A DNA stretch of 64,000 nucleotides, taken from contig CAZWWH010000001.1 of assembly GCA_964637365.1 (NCBI GenBank), forward strand, positions 1-64,000. The letters are read 5' to 3'. The position numbers and the translations under genes are program-made. How positions within the stretch are numbered: the stretch's first letter is position 1; every line of letters starts with the position of its first letter. Source of the DNA: Cryptoclostridium sp964637365. GTDB lineage: Bacteria > Bacillota > Dehalobacteriia > UBA7702. Below are positions 43,122-52,014 of this stretch, one piece after another. Under the pieces are notes generated by a model. The model was not told where the DNA came from. It searched no databases and was given only the letters and a program-made list of their open reading frames with translations.

Positions 43122-43990
43122 TGAAAAATTCAGCGCCCCATCCTGCGGAATACTGGCATCGGGAAAGCGGCGCAATTCGCTGTGAGCTCTGCCCCCATGC
43201 CTGCCTTATTCCCCGGGGAAAGGTCGGCTTTTGTCTGGCCCGCCGCAATGTGGAAGGACAGCTGATCGCGGAAAGCTATGGCAAAGTTACGTCCATCGCC
43301 GTGGACCCCATCCAGAAAAAACCCCTGAACCGCTATTACCCCGAAAACACCATTCTCACCGCTGCCTCTTATGGCTGCAATTTCAAATGTCCTTTTTGTC
43401 AAAATCATCATATTTCCCAACAAGAAGCGGATTTTACCTTTTATGCTCCTGAAACCTTGCGGGACATGGCCCTCCATTATACCGCTTTTGACAATATCGG
43501 TTTGGCCTTTTCCTATAACGAGCCCACCATCAATTTTGAATACATTCGAGACAGCTACCGCTTGGTCAAAGAAGCGGGACTCAAAAACATCCTGGTCACC
43601 AACGGATATTTGTCCGAGGAGCCTTGGCAAGAGCTGCTGACCCTGGTAGACGCCATGAACATTGACTTAAAGGCTTTCAGCGACACATTTTACCGCGGGC
43701 AATGCAAAGGCGATCTAGAAACGGTAAAGCGCAACATCCTCGCCGCCGTCAAGAAATGCCACATCGAGCTGACGACCTTGGTAATACCGGGCTGTAATGA
43801 TTCCATCGAGGAAATTACCGCCATGGCTCAATGGATCGCGGCCATCGATCCGGAAATCCCCTACCACATCAGCCGCTTCCACCCAAGATATGAAATGAGC
43901 GACTTGGCCCCTACCCCGGTGGATACTTTAGATGACGCCGCCGAAGCGGCGTCTCAATATCTTCATTATATATATCTCGGAAATCTGTAA
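43121..43990 (+). CDS. amrS: AmmeMemoRadiSam system radical SAM enzyme
   Basis: A 289-aa radical SAM protein. The cluster-binding CxxxCxxC is in SYGCNFKCPFCQNHHIS (near residue 85). The N-terminal CELCPHACLIPRGKVGFC (a second Cys-rich motif) is typical of this group and of pyruvate-formate-lyase activators. The ATG overlaps the upstream stop (TAATG), with GGAGG just ahead. It ends the transcript at a terminator. Reaction unknown. Confidence 0.92.
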   Translation: MKNSAPHPAEYWHRESGAIRCELCPHACLIPRGKVGFCLARRNVEGQLIAESYGKVTSIAVDPIQKKPLNRYYPENTILTAASYGCNFKCPFCQNHHISQQEADFTFYAPETLRDMALHYTAFDNIGLAFSYNEPTINFEYIRDSYRLVKEAGLKNILVTNGYLSEEPWQELLTLVDAMNIDLKAFSDTFYRGQCKGDLETVKRNILAAVKKCHIELTTLVIPGCNDSIEEITAMAQWIAAIDPEIPYHISRFHPRYEMSDLAPTPVDTLDDAAEAASQYLHYIYLGNL

Positions 43991-43997
43991 CGCCATA

Positions 43998-44024
43998 AGA
44001 GACCGCTTTGGGCGGTCTCTTTTT
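43998..44024 (+). terminator. Terminator of the AmmeMemoRadiSam operon
   Basis: Arms AGAGACCGC / GCGGTCTCT with a 5-nt loop, followed by TTTT. Confidence 0.9.
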
Positions 44025-44037
44025 AGCGACATGGACT

Positions 44038-44085
44038 TTAACAATACACATTCTATTTAGTATACTCAAGGTATATTAAATAGAA
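44038..44085 (+). promoter_or_regulatory. tetR promoter with palindromic operator
   Basis: TTAACA (44038-44043), 17 bp, TATACT (44061-44066). A long inverted repeat, TTCTATTTAGTATAC against its partner GTATATTAAATAGAA (14 of 15 pairs), spans 44051-44085 and covers the -10, as expected for autorepression. Confidence 0.75.
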
Positions 44086-44099
44086 TTGGGGTATACCAC

Positions 44100-44747
44100 T
44101 TGAAGCCATTCAACAGAAAAGAACAGATTGCCGCCCTTCATCGGGAAAATATTCTGACTGCCGCAGAAGCCCTGTTTTTAGAAAAAGGCGTTACATCCAC
44201 TACCATTGATGACATCTCCAAAGCAGCAAAATACAGTCGCCGCACCATTTACGCCTACTTCGACAGCAAGGAGGATATTCTGTACCACATCATCTGCAAA
44301 GGACTGACCATTCTTAGAGATGAGATATCGGAAATCCTTCGGCAAAATCACGGTTTTATGGAGGGATACTGGGCCGTCTGCCATGCCATGGAGCGCTACC
44401 ACCTTGACAGCCCTCAATCCGCTGATTCTGTTAATATCATGAAATATGGGGATATTGATGTGAATACCTTGCCTCAGACGGCCCTGGATATCTTTGCTTT
44501 GGGGACAGAAATCAATGAGTTGCTGGCAAGATTCATCGAAGAGGGACAACAACAGGGCGTGGTTCGCGCCGCCATTGAGCCGATGAAAACCGTTTATATC
44601 ATGTGGAGCGGTATCTCAGCACTTTTATCTCTGGTTCAAAATCAGGGCACCTTTCTGGAGCAAGAGTTTTCCACGTCGCAACAAGCTTTTTGGGAATACG
44701 GATACAAACAAATCATTAATTCCATTCTGGAGGAACGAATCATATGA
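44100..44747 (+). CDS. TetR/AcrR-family transcriptional regulator
   Basis: A 215-aa repressor-type protein. The N-terminal helix-turn-helix (about 10-60) reads ILTAAEALFLEKGVTSTTIDDISKAAKYSRRTIYAYFDSKEDIL in blocks. The C-terminal ligand domain is of unknown specificity. The start is TTG, with GGGG 8 nt upstream. Its stop overlaps the ATG of the broken methyltransferase gene (ATATGA), so the two formed an operon. Confidence 0.9.
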   Translation: MKPFNRKEQIAALHRENILTAAEALFLEKGVTSTTIDDISKAAKYSRRTIYAYFDSKEDILYHIICKGLTILRDEISEILRQNHGFMEGYWAVCHAMERYHLDSPQSADSVNIMKYGDIDVNTLPQTALDIFALGTEINELLARFIEEGQQQGVVRAAIEPMKTVYIMWSGISALLSLVQNQGTFLEQEFSTSQQAFWEYGYKQIINSILEERII

Positions 44748-45659
44748 AAGAGAACCAATTTAGTTTAACGGCACTGATGGCCTCTTTTACCAGAGCTCAT
44801 CATACGGAACACGACACACCCAAAATTTTCTCCGATCCCTTAGCGAGGCACCTTATGACCGACGAGGAATATCGCTAATCATGGATTATATCATTGGCGG
44901 CATTGACTCTTTCGCTCCTGAAAAGAAAAATAAATACTCCGATCAACAGGAGATATTAAAATGGATCGTACAGACCCAGCTGGCTCCAACGCCTTTGACC
45001 AGGGCACGGTACTGCGAGGATATGGTAATGAATGCCGCAGCTTTGGGAATGAGACAATACGTGATTCTCGGTGCGGGATTGGACACCTTTGCTTACCGCA
45101 ATCAAGCGCTGCTCTCCCAAATTAGCGTCTTTGAAGTGGACCATCCAATACACAAGCATTGAAAAAGCAGAAAATCCAACAGGCAGAATGGAAAGTTCCT
45201 AATCAGCAGCGGTATGTTCCCATGGATTTCACCAAAGATAATCTCATGACGCAATTAGAGGAAGCGGGATTCGATAAAAACAACGCTCCTTTTTCGGCTG
45301 GCTTGGCGTCACCTATTACTTATCCCAAAAGGATAACGCCAAAATGTTAGCAACCATTGCTTGCTTCCCTATCAGAGGAAGCAGCAGCCTTTTATTCGAC
45401 TATGCTGATGAAGGCTTTCTTTCCTCCAACGTCAAACGTGTTCAAAAACAAATCGCCATGGCCCAGGCCGCCGGAGAGCCAATGCAGTCCGGATACCGTT
45501 ACAAAAAGTTGAACAGACCTTGGCGGAAAATGGTTTTTTGATTTATGAGCATCTTTCCCCCGCCGATATCGAAAACGGTTTTTCTCCCATCGCGACGACG
45601 ACCTGCACGCTTTTGAACATATCCACTACATTTTAGCAGTAAAGAAACGGCAGCATTAA
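44744..45659 (+). pseudogene. Frameshifted SAM-dependent methyltransferase (leucine carboxyl methyltransferase type)
   Basis: Successive frames together encode one methyltransferase of the LCMT/TIGR00027 type: LTALMASFTRAHHTEHDTPKIF, then YVILGAGLDTFAYR (SAM-binding) and FEVDHP, then GWLGVTYYL, LLFDYADEG, ENGFLIYEHL and a final HAFEHIHYILAVKK. At least four frame changes are seen: at the TAA 44876, near 45148, near 45293 and near 45575. The family is usually about 270 aa. The intact regulator upstream suggests recent decay, but sequencing errors at homopolymers cannot be excluded. Confidence 0.85.
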
Positions 45660-45792
45660 GTTTTCCATAAAAAAGCCACCCGCTGGGATTCCTCCGAATC
45701 AACAACGGATGGCTTAATTATAATCATGGATAGATAATACTGGGGAACAATTTTGCGCATATTCAAAATAGGCTGAGAACCATCTTCCATCA

Positions 45793-46449
45793 TTACGATT
45801 TCAATTCAATACCCCCCAATACCGGCCGACACTCCAGATAAACAGTAACCGCAGAAGGAGAAACTACAGAAATGATTTTATTATCCACACCGCCGAAAAA
45901 GGGAGAGGAATTAACTTCTACTCGCACATTGGGCGGAAAAGTGATTTCAATACCGCCCATGAAGGTACTGGCTTTGATGGTAATATCCTCAGTGATGACG
46001 GCGCGGCGTAAATCGAGCTCCACACCGCCCATGGTCGCGCTGATGGCGCCACCATGGTAAGGGGCATCTACCACTCGCAATTCTTGGCCGCTGCAAAATG
46101 CCGAAATATGTCCGGAATCTCCGTGGTATTCTTCACCTCCCCGGCGTCCAAAGAGAAGCGCCAAACCAATGAGAACCAATAGGCAGGGAATGGCCAGCTT
46201 CCAAATAAGGCTCCAAGGGAAAAATCCCCAAGCAGAACAGAGCAACGCCAGACCGATCAAAAGCCCCACGGTGTTACCGGCGTGAAAACCGTCTTTAATA
46301 ATTCCATAAACGCAGGGTACGATAATGAACAAGGTCCACCAACCGGTAAAGAAAATATTTACATCCCAAATATCCATGGCATTACCTCCAAGGATAATCC
46401 CACAGCAAATCAACAGGACGCCCCAAAATATAGTGCCGAAATTTTTCAT
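45793..46449 (-). CDS. LiaF-like membrane protein (cell-wall-active antibiotics response)
   Basis: A 218-aa protein with four hydrophobic segments in the N-terminal half (about 5-110) and a C-terminal beta-rich domain with the repeated pattern MGGVELDLRRAVI, FMGGIEITFP, FFGGVDNK and LGGIELKS, typical of LiaF/YvqF. In Bacillus LiaF restrains the LiaSR envelope-stress system; no liaR or liaS is beside it here. Same strand as the sigF operon downstream but separated by 90 bp. Confidence 0.82.
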   Translation of the reverse strand: MKNFGTIFWGVLLICCGIILGGNAMDIWDVNIFFTGWWTLFIIVPCVYGIIKDGFHAGNTVGLLIGLALLCSAWGFFPWSLIWKLAIPCLLVLIGLALLFGRRGGEEYHGDSGHISAFCSGQELRVVDAPYHGGAISATMGGVELDLRRAVITEDITIKASTFMGGIEITFPPNVRVEVNSSPFFGGVDNKIISVVSPSAVTVYLECRPVLGGIELKS

Positions 46450-46538
46450 ATGATAAATTCCTCCAATTTTCTCTGAGATTATTATACCATATATTTCAGC
46501 ACCACTCCATTAAAGTTCCATTAAAATCCTACGAGCTA

Positions 46539-47228
46539 CTATGAATTTTTGGCCACTTCCTCCAATCTGCGAAGAGCCTCCTTCTCCAAGCGGCTCACCC
46601 GCGTCTGACTGATATCCATATCCGCTGCCACCTCAGACTGGGTTTTACTGCGATAATACCGTTCATAGAGAATCTGACGCTGGCGTTGGGGCAAGCTGCG
46701 AAACAGCTTATGACAAAACAAACGGTTTTCCACATCCTGAAAGGACTCCTCCCATTGTCCATCGGGAAGTTCCTCCGCCTGTTCCATGGGGATTTCCTGT
46801 TGCTGAAGAATATCGCCGGGTTCACAGCCCACCGATTCCGCTAATTCCTCTAAGGTGGGACTGCGCCCATGGCACTGCAAAAAGTTATTTTCCGCCTCAA
46901 TCAGTTTGGAGGGAGATATTTTATGATGTTGCCCCATCTCTTTTTGAAATTGACGGCGCACCTCTCCAAGAATATGCGGCACCGCAAAGGTGGCAAAGGT
47001 GGTTCCGCGCCGAAAATCAAAATGATCCACAGCTTTCATCAAGCCGATCATCCCTGCCTGGAATAAATCCTCCCGTTTTTCCTTCCCCGACGAAAAATGA
47101 GATACGACGCTCCAAACTAAAAGCTCATTGCTGAGAATCAATATTTCCCTGGCGTCACCGTCGCCCTGCTCCAATTTTTGCCATAAAGAGTTCCTCCGCT
47201 CTTGGCTGAATGTTTGATAACCGTCCAT
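46539..47228 (-). CDS. sigF: RNA polymerase sporulation sigma factor F
   Basis: A 229-aa early forespore sigma factor: region 2 REDLFQAGMIGLMKAVDHFDFRRGTTFATFAVPHILGEVRRQ, read in blocks, and region 4 EVAADMDISQTRVSRLEKEAL. Its identity is fixed by spoIIAA and spoIIAB directly upstream. The ATG at 47228 is used; a TTG two codons earlier overlaps the spoIIAB stop (TTGACC), and either would be coupled. Confidence 0.95.
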   Translation of the reverse strand: MDGYQTFSQERRNSLWQKLEQGDGDAREILILSNELLVWSVVSHFSSGKEKREDLFQAGMIGLMKAVDHFDFRRGTTFATFAVPHILGEVRRQFQKEMGQHHKISPSKLIEAENNFLQCHGRSPTLEELAESVGCEPGDILQQQEIPMEQAEELPDGQWEESFQDVENRLFCHKLFRSLPQRQRQILYERYYRSKTQSEVAADMDISQTRVSRLEKEALRRLEEVAKNS

Positions 47229-47230
47229 GG

Positions 47231-47695
47231 TCAACGCTGAGGTTTCTTACGCATCAACAGCGTGGTGCCACAGCCCGGTGAAGAAAGGACCGTCAGTTCA
47301 TCCATGAAGGATTGCATAAAAACAAATCCCATACCCATGCGTTCCTCAGTAGTGGAATAGGCAGGCTCCATGGATCGAAGAACATCGTCCATTCCCACGC
47401 CATTATCACGAATCATCACCAAAAGCTCTCCCTGACTTTGAGCCAAAGACATCACTACACTTTTCTCAGAATTCTCCAAATACCCATGAATCATAGCATT
47501 GGATACTCCTTCAGAAATGGCAACTTTTATTTCCTCAAGCTCTGCCATGGAAAAACCGAGACTGCTACCGAAAGAGGCGGTGGTGAGCCTGGCCACTGAA
47601 ACATTCCCATCTACAGCCTGAAATGTCATGGTCAAGCGATTTTCCGCATTCCGAAACAGCCGTTGCCATGCTTCTATTTTTTCCTTTTCATTCAT
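47231..47695 (-). CDS. spoIIAB: Anti-sigma-F factor / serine kinase
   Basis: A 154-aa GHKL kinase that holds sigma-F inactive and phosphorylates SpoIIAA. ATP-binding boxes are visible: N box EGVSNAMIHGYLEN, G1 DNGVGMDD, G2 ERMGMGFVFM and a final GCGTTLLMRK. It overlaps spoIIAA by 8 bp. Confidence 0.95.
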   Translation of the reverse strand: MNEKEKIEAWQRLFRNAENRLTMTFQAVDGNVSVARLTTASFGSSLGFSMAELEEIKVAISEGVSNAMIHGYLENSEKSVVMSLAQSQGELLVMIRDNGVGMDDVLRSMEPAYSTTEERMGMGFVFMQSFMDELTVLSSPGCGTTLLMRKKPQR

Positions 47696-48011
47696 GGCGC
47701 TCCCCCTTTTCTTCCTGGATTTCCAAAATTTTATCTAACCCCGCCATGACAAAAAACGGCATCAGCAGTGGATTTACATTTTTTACAAAGACACCGCCAC
47801 CCATCGGCGCTGTTTTTTTATACAGGGTCAGCATTAAGCCAAGTCCTGAACTGTCAATAAATGTGGTGGAAGAACAATCAAATACAATGCGGTGAACCCC
47901 CTGTTCCTCAATTTGCGTAAAGGCGATCTCCCGTAAAGCGGGGCATTTGCTCATATCAAATTCACCTTTGACTTTTAACCAAAGACTGCCATCTTTCAGG
48001 TTCCATTCCAT
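47688..48011 (-). CDS. spoIIAA: Anti-sigma-F factor antagonist
   Basis: A 107-aa STAS-domain protein that frees sigma-F when unphosphorylated. The phosphorylation site is the first serine after Asp in FIDSSGLGLML. The ATG has AAGGAGGG 7 nt upstream; the in-frame TTG two codons earlier is too close. It is first in the spoIIA operon, with a 0A box upstream. Confidence 0.95.
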   Translation of the reverse strand: MEWNLKDGSLWLKVKGEFDMSKCPALREIAFTQIEEQGVHRIVFDCSSTTFIDSSGLGLMLTLYKKTAPMGGGVFVKNVNPLLMPFFVMAGLDKILEIQEEKGERHE

Positions 48012-48034
48012 GGACAAACCCTCCTTTCTTTCTA

Positions 48035-48089
48035 AGATTCAAGATTTCCCGCAACAACCCTTTGTTGGAAGCTAAGAGACTTTGTCGAA
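48035..48089 (-). promoter_or_regulatory. spoIIA operon control region: 0A box and possible sigma-H promoter
   Basis: TGTCGAA at 48083-48089, within TTTGTCGAAA, is an exact 0A box. On the minus strand AAAGGGTTG (48055-48063), 11 bp, CTTGAATCT (48035-48043) approximates the sigma-H pattern RNAGGAWWW-N11/12-RNNGAATWW with several mismatches. Spo0A and sigma-H drive this operon in Bacillus. Confidence 0.65.
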
Positions 48090-48099
48090 ATAAGCGGAA

Positions 48100-48130
48100 A
48101 AACGTCTAGGCCATCATAGCCTAGACGTTT
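48100..48130 (-). terminator. Terminator of dacF
   Basis: Perfect arms AAACGTCTAGGC / GCCTAGACGTTT, 7-nt loop, T run on the minus strand. It separates dacF from the spoIIA operon. Confidence 0.9.
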
Positions 48131-48157
48131 CAGATATCTTTTGTACCATATCAAGTT

Positions 48158-49414
48158 TTAAAAAAGATTTTTAAAGAAGCGGACAATGGCCTGCCAGAAA
48201 GTTTGCTTTTCTACAGCGTCTACAGTGACCAGATCCGCCCGGGCCAGTTCTTTGCCATTAAGCGATACAATGACCTCTCCAGCCTTTGAGCCTTGTTCCA
48301 AAGGAGCCACCAAATCGGAGTTCACCTCATATTCCACGGTATAATTGGGCGCTGCCGTTTTAGAACTGGGCAGCCGCACAGCTTCCGTGATCATAAGATT
48401 AACAGTTTCATCTTTCCCTTTGGCGATCCCAACGGCAGTTAAGCTTTGATTCGGCGCAATAATTTCCGCCATAGTGTATTGTGAAAATCCGTAATTCATC
48501 AGCTTCATGCTTTCACTGTAATGACTGTTTTTCACGGTACCGCCCATAACGACGCCAACCAGCCGCAGGTCATCCCGAACCACAGTAGACAAGAGACAGC
48601 GCCCTGCCGGCGAGGTGGTACCGGTTTTCAACCCCTGGGTGCCTTCATACCAAAACAAAAGCTTATTGGTATTGTAAAGAAGCATTTTATGAGGATCGGG
48701 ACGGAATTCAAATTCCTTCATGGAAGTGAAGTCCAAAAGCTGCGGCACCTCAATGGCGTAGAGTGATAAAGTCATCATATCCCGTGCCGTGGTGTAATGA
48801 TTATCGTCGTGAAGCCCATGAGGATTCATATAATGAGTGCCAGTCATGCCAAGGGCCGCGGCTTTGTCATTCATCATTTTCACAAAGCCCTCTTCGCTAC
48901 CACCAAGATATTCCGCCACCGCCATGGCAGCATCATTGGCAGAGCCTACGGCCATAGCTGCCAGTAAATCATGGAGGGTGTGAACTTCCCCTTCAGCCAG
49001 CAAAGCGCTGGATCCTTCAATAGAGGCGGCGTAAGCCGAAGCGGTCACTTCATCCTCCATAGAGAATTTTCCATCATTGATAGCCTCCAAGGCCAAAATC
49101 AACGTCATTACTTTGGTAGTACTGGCAGGATACACCTTGGCATCAGCATTCTTTTCATAAATAATATCACCGGTTACAGGCTCTACCAGCATAATGGCAT
49201 TGGCCTGAAGATCCGGCAGAGTCCCCTCGGCCACACCGTTAACGGCGGCCTGAACTTCCTGATATTCCGCTTCGGTATACTGTTCCGTGGACGCTTTTTT
49301 GTTTGGATTCGTGCCTTGTGTCGCATCGGTATTTGCCGCAAGGATTCCCCAGGAGCAGCCGAACAACACAGCAACCACCAACCATAGCGCGAAAATCTTT
49401 CTCATACGGTTCAT
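48158..49414 (-). CDS. dacF: D-alanyl-D-alanine carboxypeptidase (DacF type)
   Basis: A 418-aa penicillin-binding protein 5/6-type carboxypeptidase trimming peptidoglycan stem peptides. There is a signal peptide (about 1-27), the SxxK nucleophile in PASTTKVMTL, SxN in AVGSANDAAM, KTG in QGLKTGTTSPAG, and a C-terminal beta domain with an amphipathic end (IVRFFKNLF) that peripherally binds the membrane. It lies upstream of spoIIAA, as in Bacillus, where dacF acts in spore cortex structure. Confidence 0.92.
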   Translation of the reverse strand: MNRMRKIFALWLVVAVLFGCSWGILAANTDATQGTNPNKKASTEQYTEAEYQEVQAAVNGVAEGTLPDLQANAIMLVEPVTGDIIYEKNADAKVYPASTTKVMTLILALEAINDGKFSMEDEVTASAYAASIEGSSALLAEGEVHTLHDLLAAMAVGSANDAAMAVAEYLGGSEEGFVKMMNDKAAALGMTGTHYMNPHGLHDDNHYTTARDMMTLSLYAIEVPQLLDFTSMKEFEFRPDPHKMLLYNTNKLLFWYEGTQGLKTGTTSPAGRCLLSTVVRDDLRLVGVVMGGTVKNSHYSESMKLMNYGFSQYTMAEIIAPNQSLTAVGIAKGKDETVNLMITEAVRLPSSKTAAPNYTVEYEVNSDLVAPLEQGSKAGEVIVSLNGKELARADLVTVDAVEKQTFWQAIVRFFKNLF

Positions 49415-49450
49415 TGTTTCATCTTTCTCCCCTCAATTCGATATTCAAGT

Positions 49451-50800
49451 TTATGAATTTACAAGCAATTTATGAATGACGCCCTTTAGTTCCATTTGTT
49501 CTTCCCCTATCAACACGGTACCGCTGTTATCCGGTGGTACCTCTTCCTTTTCTCCCAGAGAAAAAGCGTCTCTCGCTTGTATCAATAGTTCTTTCGGAAC
49601 CTTTTTTCCATATAGCCAAGCCAGAATTTCTCCTGACTGTACCGTATCGCCTACAGATTTCGCCAAAACAATACCAGCACTGTGATCAATTTCATCGGTC
49701 AAGATTTTTCGCCCCGCTCCCAAATTCATGGCAGTGGTACCGATGGCCAAAGCGTCAATATTAGTGACATAGCCTTCTTTACAGGAAATCACGGGAACGC
49801 CATCTTCCGGCAGGTTCAGGCCCGAGCATAAATCCAATCCCTGAAATTGGCCGCCTTGACTACGGAACATATCGCAAAGCTTTTTTTGACCGCTACCGTC
49901 GGAAATATATTGCTTCGTCAGAACTAGAGACTCTTCCAGATGATCGCAGACTCCCGCAGCATAAAAGCCCAGAGCCCCCAGGAAAAGGCTATGCTTCATC
50001 AAATTTTGATTGCCCCGTCCGCCTAAAAGATCATAAGCTTCTTTTACCTCCAGGGCATTGCCCACATGATAGCCCAAGGGATGATCCATGGGACTCAACA
50101 AAGCAGCTACCTTTCTTTTGGCTTTTTTCCCAATTTTTATCATGGCTTTGGCCAAAGCCGTGGCATCTTCCTTTGTCTTCATAAAGGACCCGCGGCCGAA
50201 TTTCACATCCAAAACAAGAATATCAGCGGAGGTTGCCAGCTTCTTGGACATAATGCTGGAAGCAATTAAGGGCAAAGAGTCCACCGTGGCGGTCACATCC
50301 CGCAGAGCATAAAGTTTTTTGTCCGCAGGCACCAGATTTTGACTCTGACCGGTAACGGCAATATGGTTTTCCTTCACCAAAGACAAAAATTTTTCCGGTG
50401 TCAAGGTCACATCGCAACCGCGCACCGACTCCATCTTGTCAATGGTGCCACCAGTAAATCCCAATCCGCGTCCGGACATTTTAGCTACAAATAATCCCGA
50501 TGCGGCCCAGATGGGAGCGTCGATCAAGGTGAGCTTATCGCCTATGCCGCCGGTACTGTGTTTATCAATGGTTAGCCCCAGGGAGGAAAGATCCATCATA
50601 TCACCGCTATGCATCATAGACATAGTGAGGTGATATGTTTCTTCCTCGTCCATACCTCGAAACCACACCGCCATCAAAAAAGCAGAAAGCTGATAATCCG
50701 GCAGGTGGCCTTTGGTATAGCCGTTGACAATATAAGAAATTTCGTCAGGGCTTAAGGCTTTGCCGTGTTTTTTCTTTTCGATCAATGATAGAATATTCAT
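49451..50800 (-). CDS. pdp: Pyrimidine-nucleoside phosphorylase
   Basis: A 449-aa enzyme cleaving thymidine, deoxyuridine and uridine with phosphate. Motifs: LIEKKKHGKALSPDEI at the N-terminus, DKHSTGGIGDKLTL (phosphate site), MSGRGLGFTGGTIDKMES and VDVKFGRGSFM-like segment LDVKFGRGSFMKT. It follows deoB with 12 bp between, forming a nucleoside catabolism pair within the sporulation block. Confidence 0.95.
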   Translation of the reverse strand: MNILSLIEKKKHGKALSPDEISYIVNGYTKGHLPDYQLSAFLMAVWFRGMDEEETYHLTMSMMHSGDMMDLSSLGLTIDKHSTGGIGDKLTLIDAPIWAASGLFVAKMSGRGLGFTGGTIDKMESVRGCDVTLTPEKFLSLVKENHIAVTGQSQNLVPADKKLYALRDVTATVDSLPLIASSIMSKKLATSADILVLDVKFGRGSFMKTKEDATALAKAMIKIGKKAKRKVAALLSPMDHPLGYHVGNALEVKEAYDLLGGRGNQNLMKHSLFLGALGFYAAGVCDHLEESLVLTKQYISDGSGQKKLCDMFRSQGGQFQGLDLCSGLNLPEDGVPVISCKEGYVTNIDALAIGTTAMNLGAGRKILTDEIDHSAGIVLAKSVGDTVQSGEILAWLYGKKVPKELLIQARDAFSLGEKEEVPPDNSGTVLIGEEQMELKGVIHKLLVNS

Positions 50801-50812
50801 TTACGGGCCTCC

Positions 50813-51970
50813 TCAAAGCCAGTGATGCCCCAAGATTGGCTGCTGTCCCGTCAACCACCGGAAGGCCGTAGCTCCGATATCAGCCAAAGAAGCGCGGTCG
50901 CCAATGGCTTTTCCCTGCAATGCGGGACCATAACAAAGCACCGGGACATATTCGCGATTATGGTCAGTACTGGGAGTCGTGGGATCGTTACCGTGGTCCG
51001 CAGTAATAATCATCAAATCTTCCTGCTTCAAATGTTTCATCAGCTGGGGCAGAGCTTTGTCAAACTCCTCTAAGGCTTTGCCATAGCCAACAGGGTCATT
51101 GCGATGACCATAAAGCATATCAAAATCCACCAAATTGATAAAAAAGAAACCTTCATTTTCTCGCTCTGCCATCAGTTCCTGGGTTTTGCTCAAGCATAAG
51201 GAATTTCCCTTTAAGGGATAAGACATATCAAGAAATTGAGCGGCAAAAATATCGCTGATTTTCCCTACCCCAGTGGTAAGAACGCCAGCCTTTTGCATCT
51301 CGTCCAGAAGATTCGGCATTGGCGGCAGCAAAGAGAAATCCCTGCGGTAGGCAGTTCGTTCAAAATGTCCTGCATTTCCCCGGAAGGGGCGGGCAATGAT
51401 ACGGCCTACACCGTGGCGGCCGTGGCAGATCTTTCGAGCCTTGCGACACAATTCATAAAGCTCTTCGTTGCAATAGACATCTTCATGACAAGCAATTTGC
51501 AGGACGCTGTCGGCAGAGGTATAGACAATCGGCTTTTTGGTACGGAGATGCTCCTCGCCTAATTCAGCAATAATCGCCGTACCAGAGGCGGGCTTGGTGC
51601 CAAGGATGCCTATGCCAAAGGCGTCCTCCAGGGCAGTGATAAGCTCATCCGGAAACCCTTGGGGATAGGTGGGAAACCCTTGCTCCAACACAATGCCCAT
51701 CATCTCCCAATGTCCTGCTGTAGTATCCTTGCCATGAGTGGAGAGCATGGCTCGTCCCCAGGATCCTGAAGGCTCTGCCACAGGCGGAACGCCCTGAATG
51801 GGAATGATATTCCCCAAACCCAAGCCCGACATATGAGGCAGATTGAGGCCTCCCACGGCTCTGGCAATATTGCCCAGGGTATTACTTTCGCTGTCGTCAA
51901 ACTCACGCCAATCCGGCAGGGAACCGACGCCAACGCTATCTAACACAATTAAAAATACACGTTTTTCCAT
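50813..51970 (-). CDS. deoB: Phosphopentomutase
   Basis: A 385-aa metalloenzyme of the alkaline phosphatase superfamily that interconverts ribose/deoxyribose 1- and 5-phosphate. Motifs: LIVLDSVGVGSLPD (metal and catalytic start), STHGKDTTAGHWEMMG (phosphothreonine loop), NLVDFDMLYGHRND and TADHGNDPT. The ATG has AAAGGA upstream. Order xerD-deoB-pdp-dacF is conserved in Bacillota. Confidence 0.95.
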   Translation of the reverse strand: MEKRVFLIVLDSVGVGSLPDWREFDDSESNTLGNIARAVGGLNLPHMSGLGLGNIIPIQGVPPVAEPSGSWGRAMLSTHGKDTTAGHWEMMGIVLEQGFPTYPQGFPDELITALEDAFGIGILGTKPASGTAIIAELGEEHLRTKKPIVYTSADSVLQIACHEDVYCNEELYELCRKARKICHGRHGVGRIIARPFRGNAGHFERTAYRRDFSLLPPMPNLLDEMQKAGVLTTGVGKISDIFAAQFLDMSYPLKGNSLCLSKTQELMAERENEGFFFINLVDFDMLYGHRNDPVGYGKALEEFDKALPQLMKHLKQEDLMIITADHGNDPTTPSTDHNREYVPVLCYGPALQGKAIGDRASLADIGATAFRWLTGQQPILGHHWL

Positions 51971-52014
51971 TTCTCTTTTTCCTTTTATAGTTTTCCATCC
52001 ATAGACCATATCGG

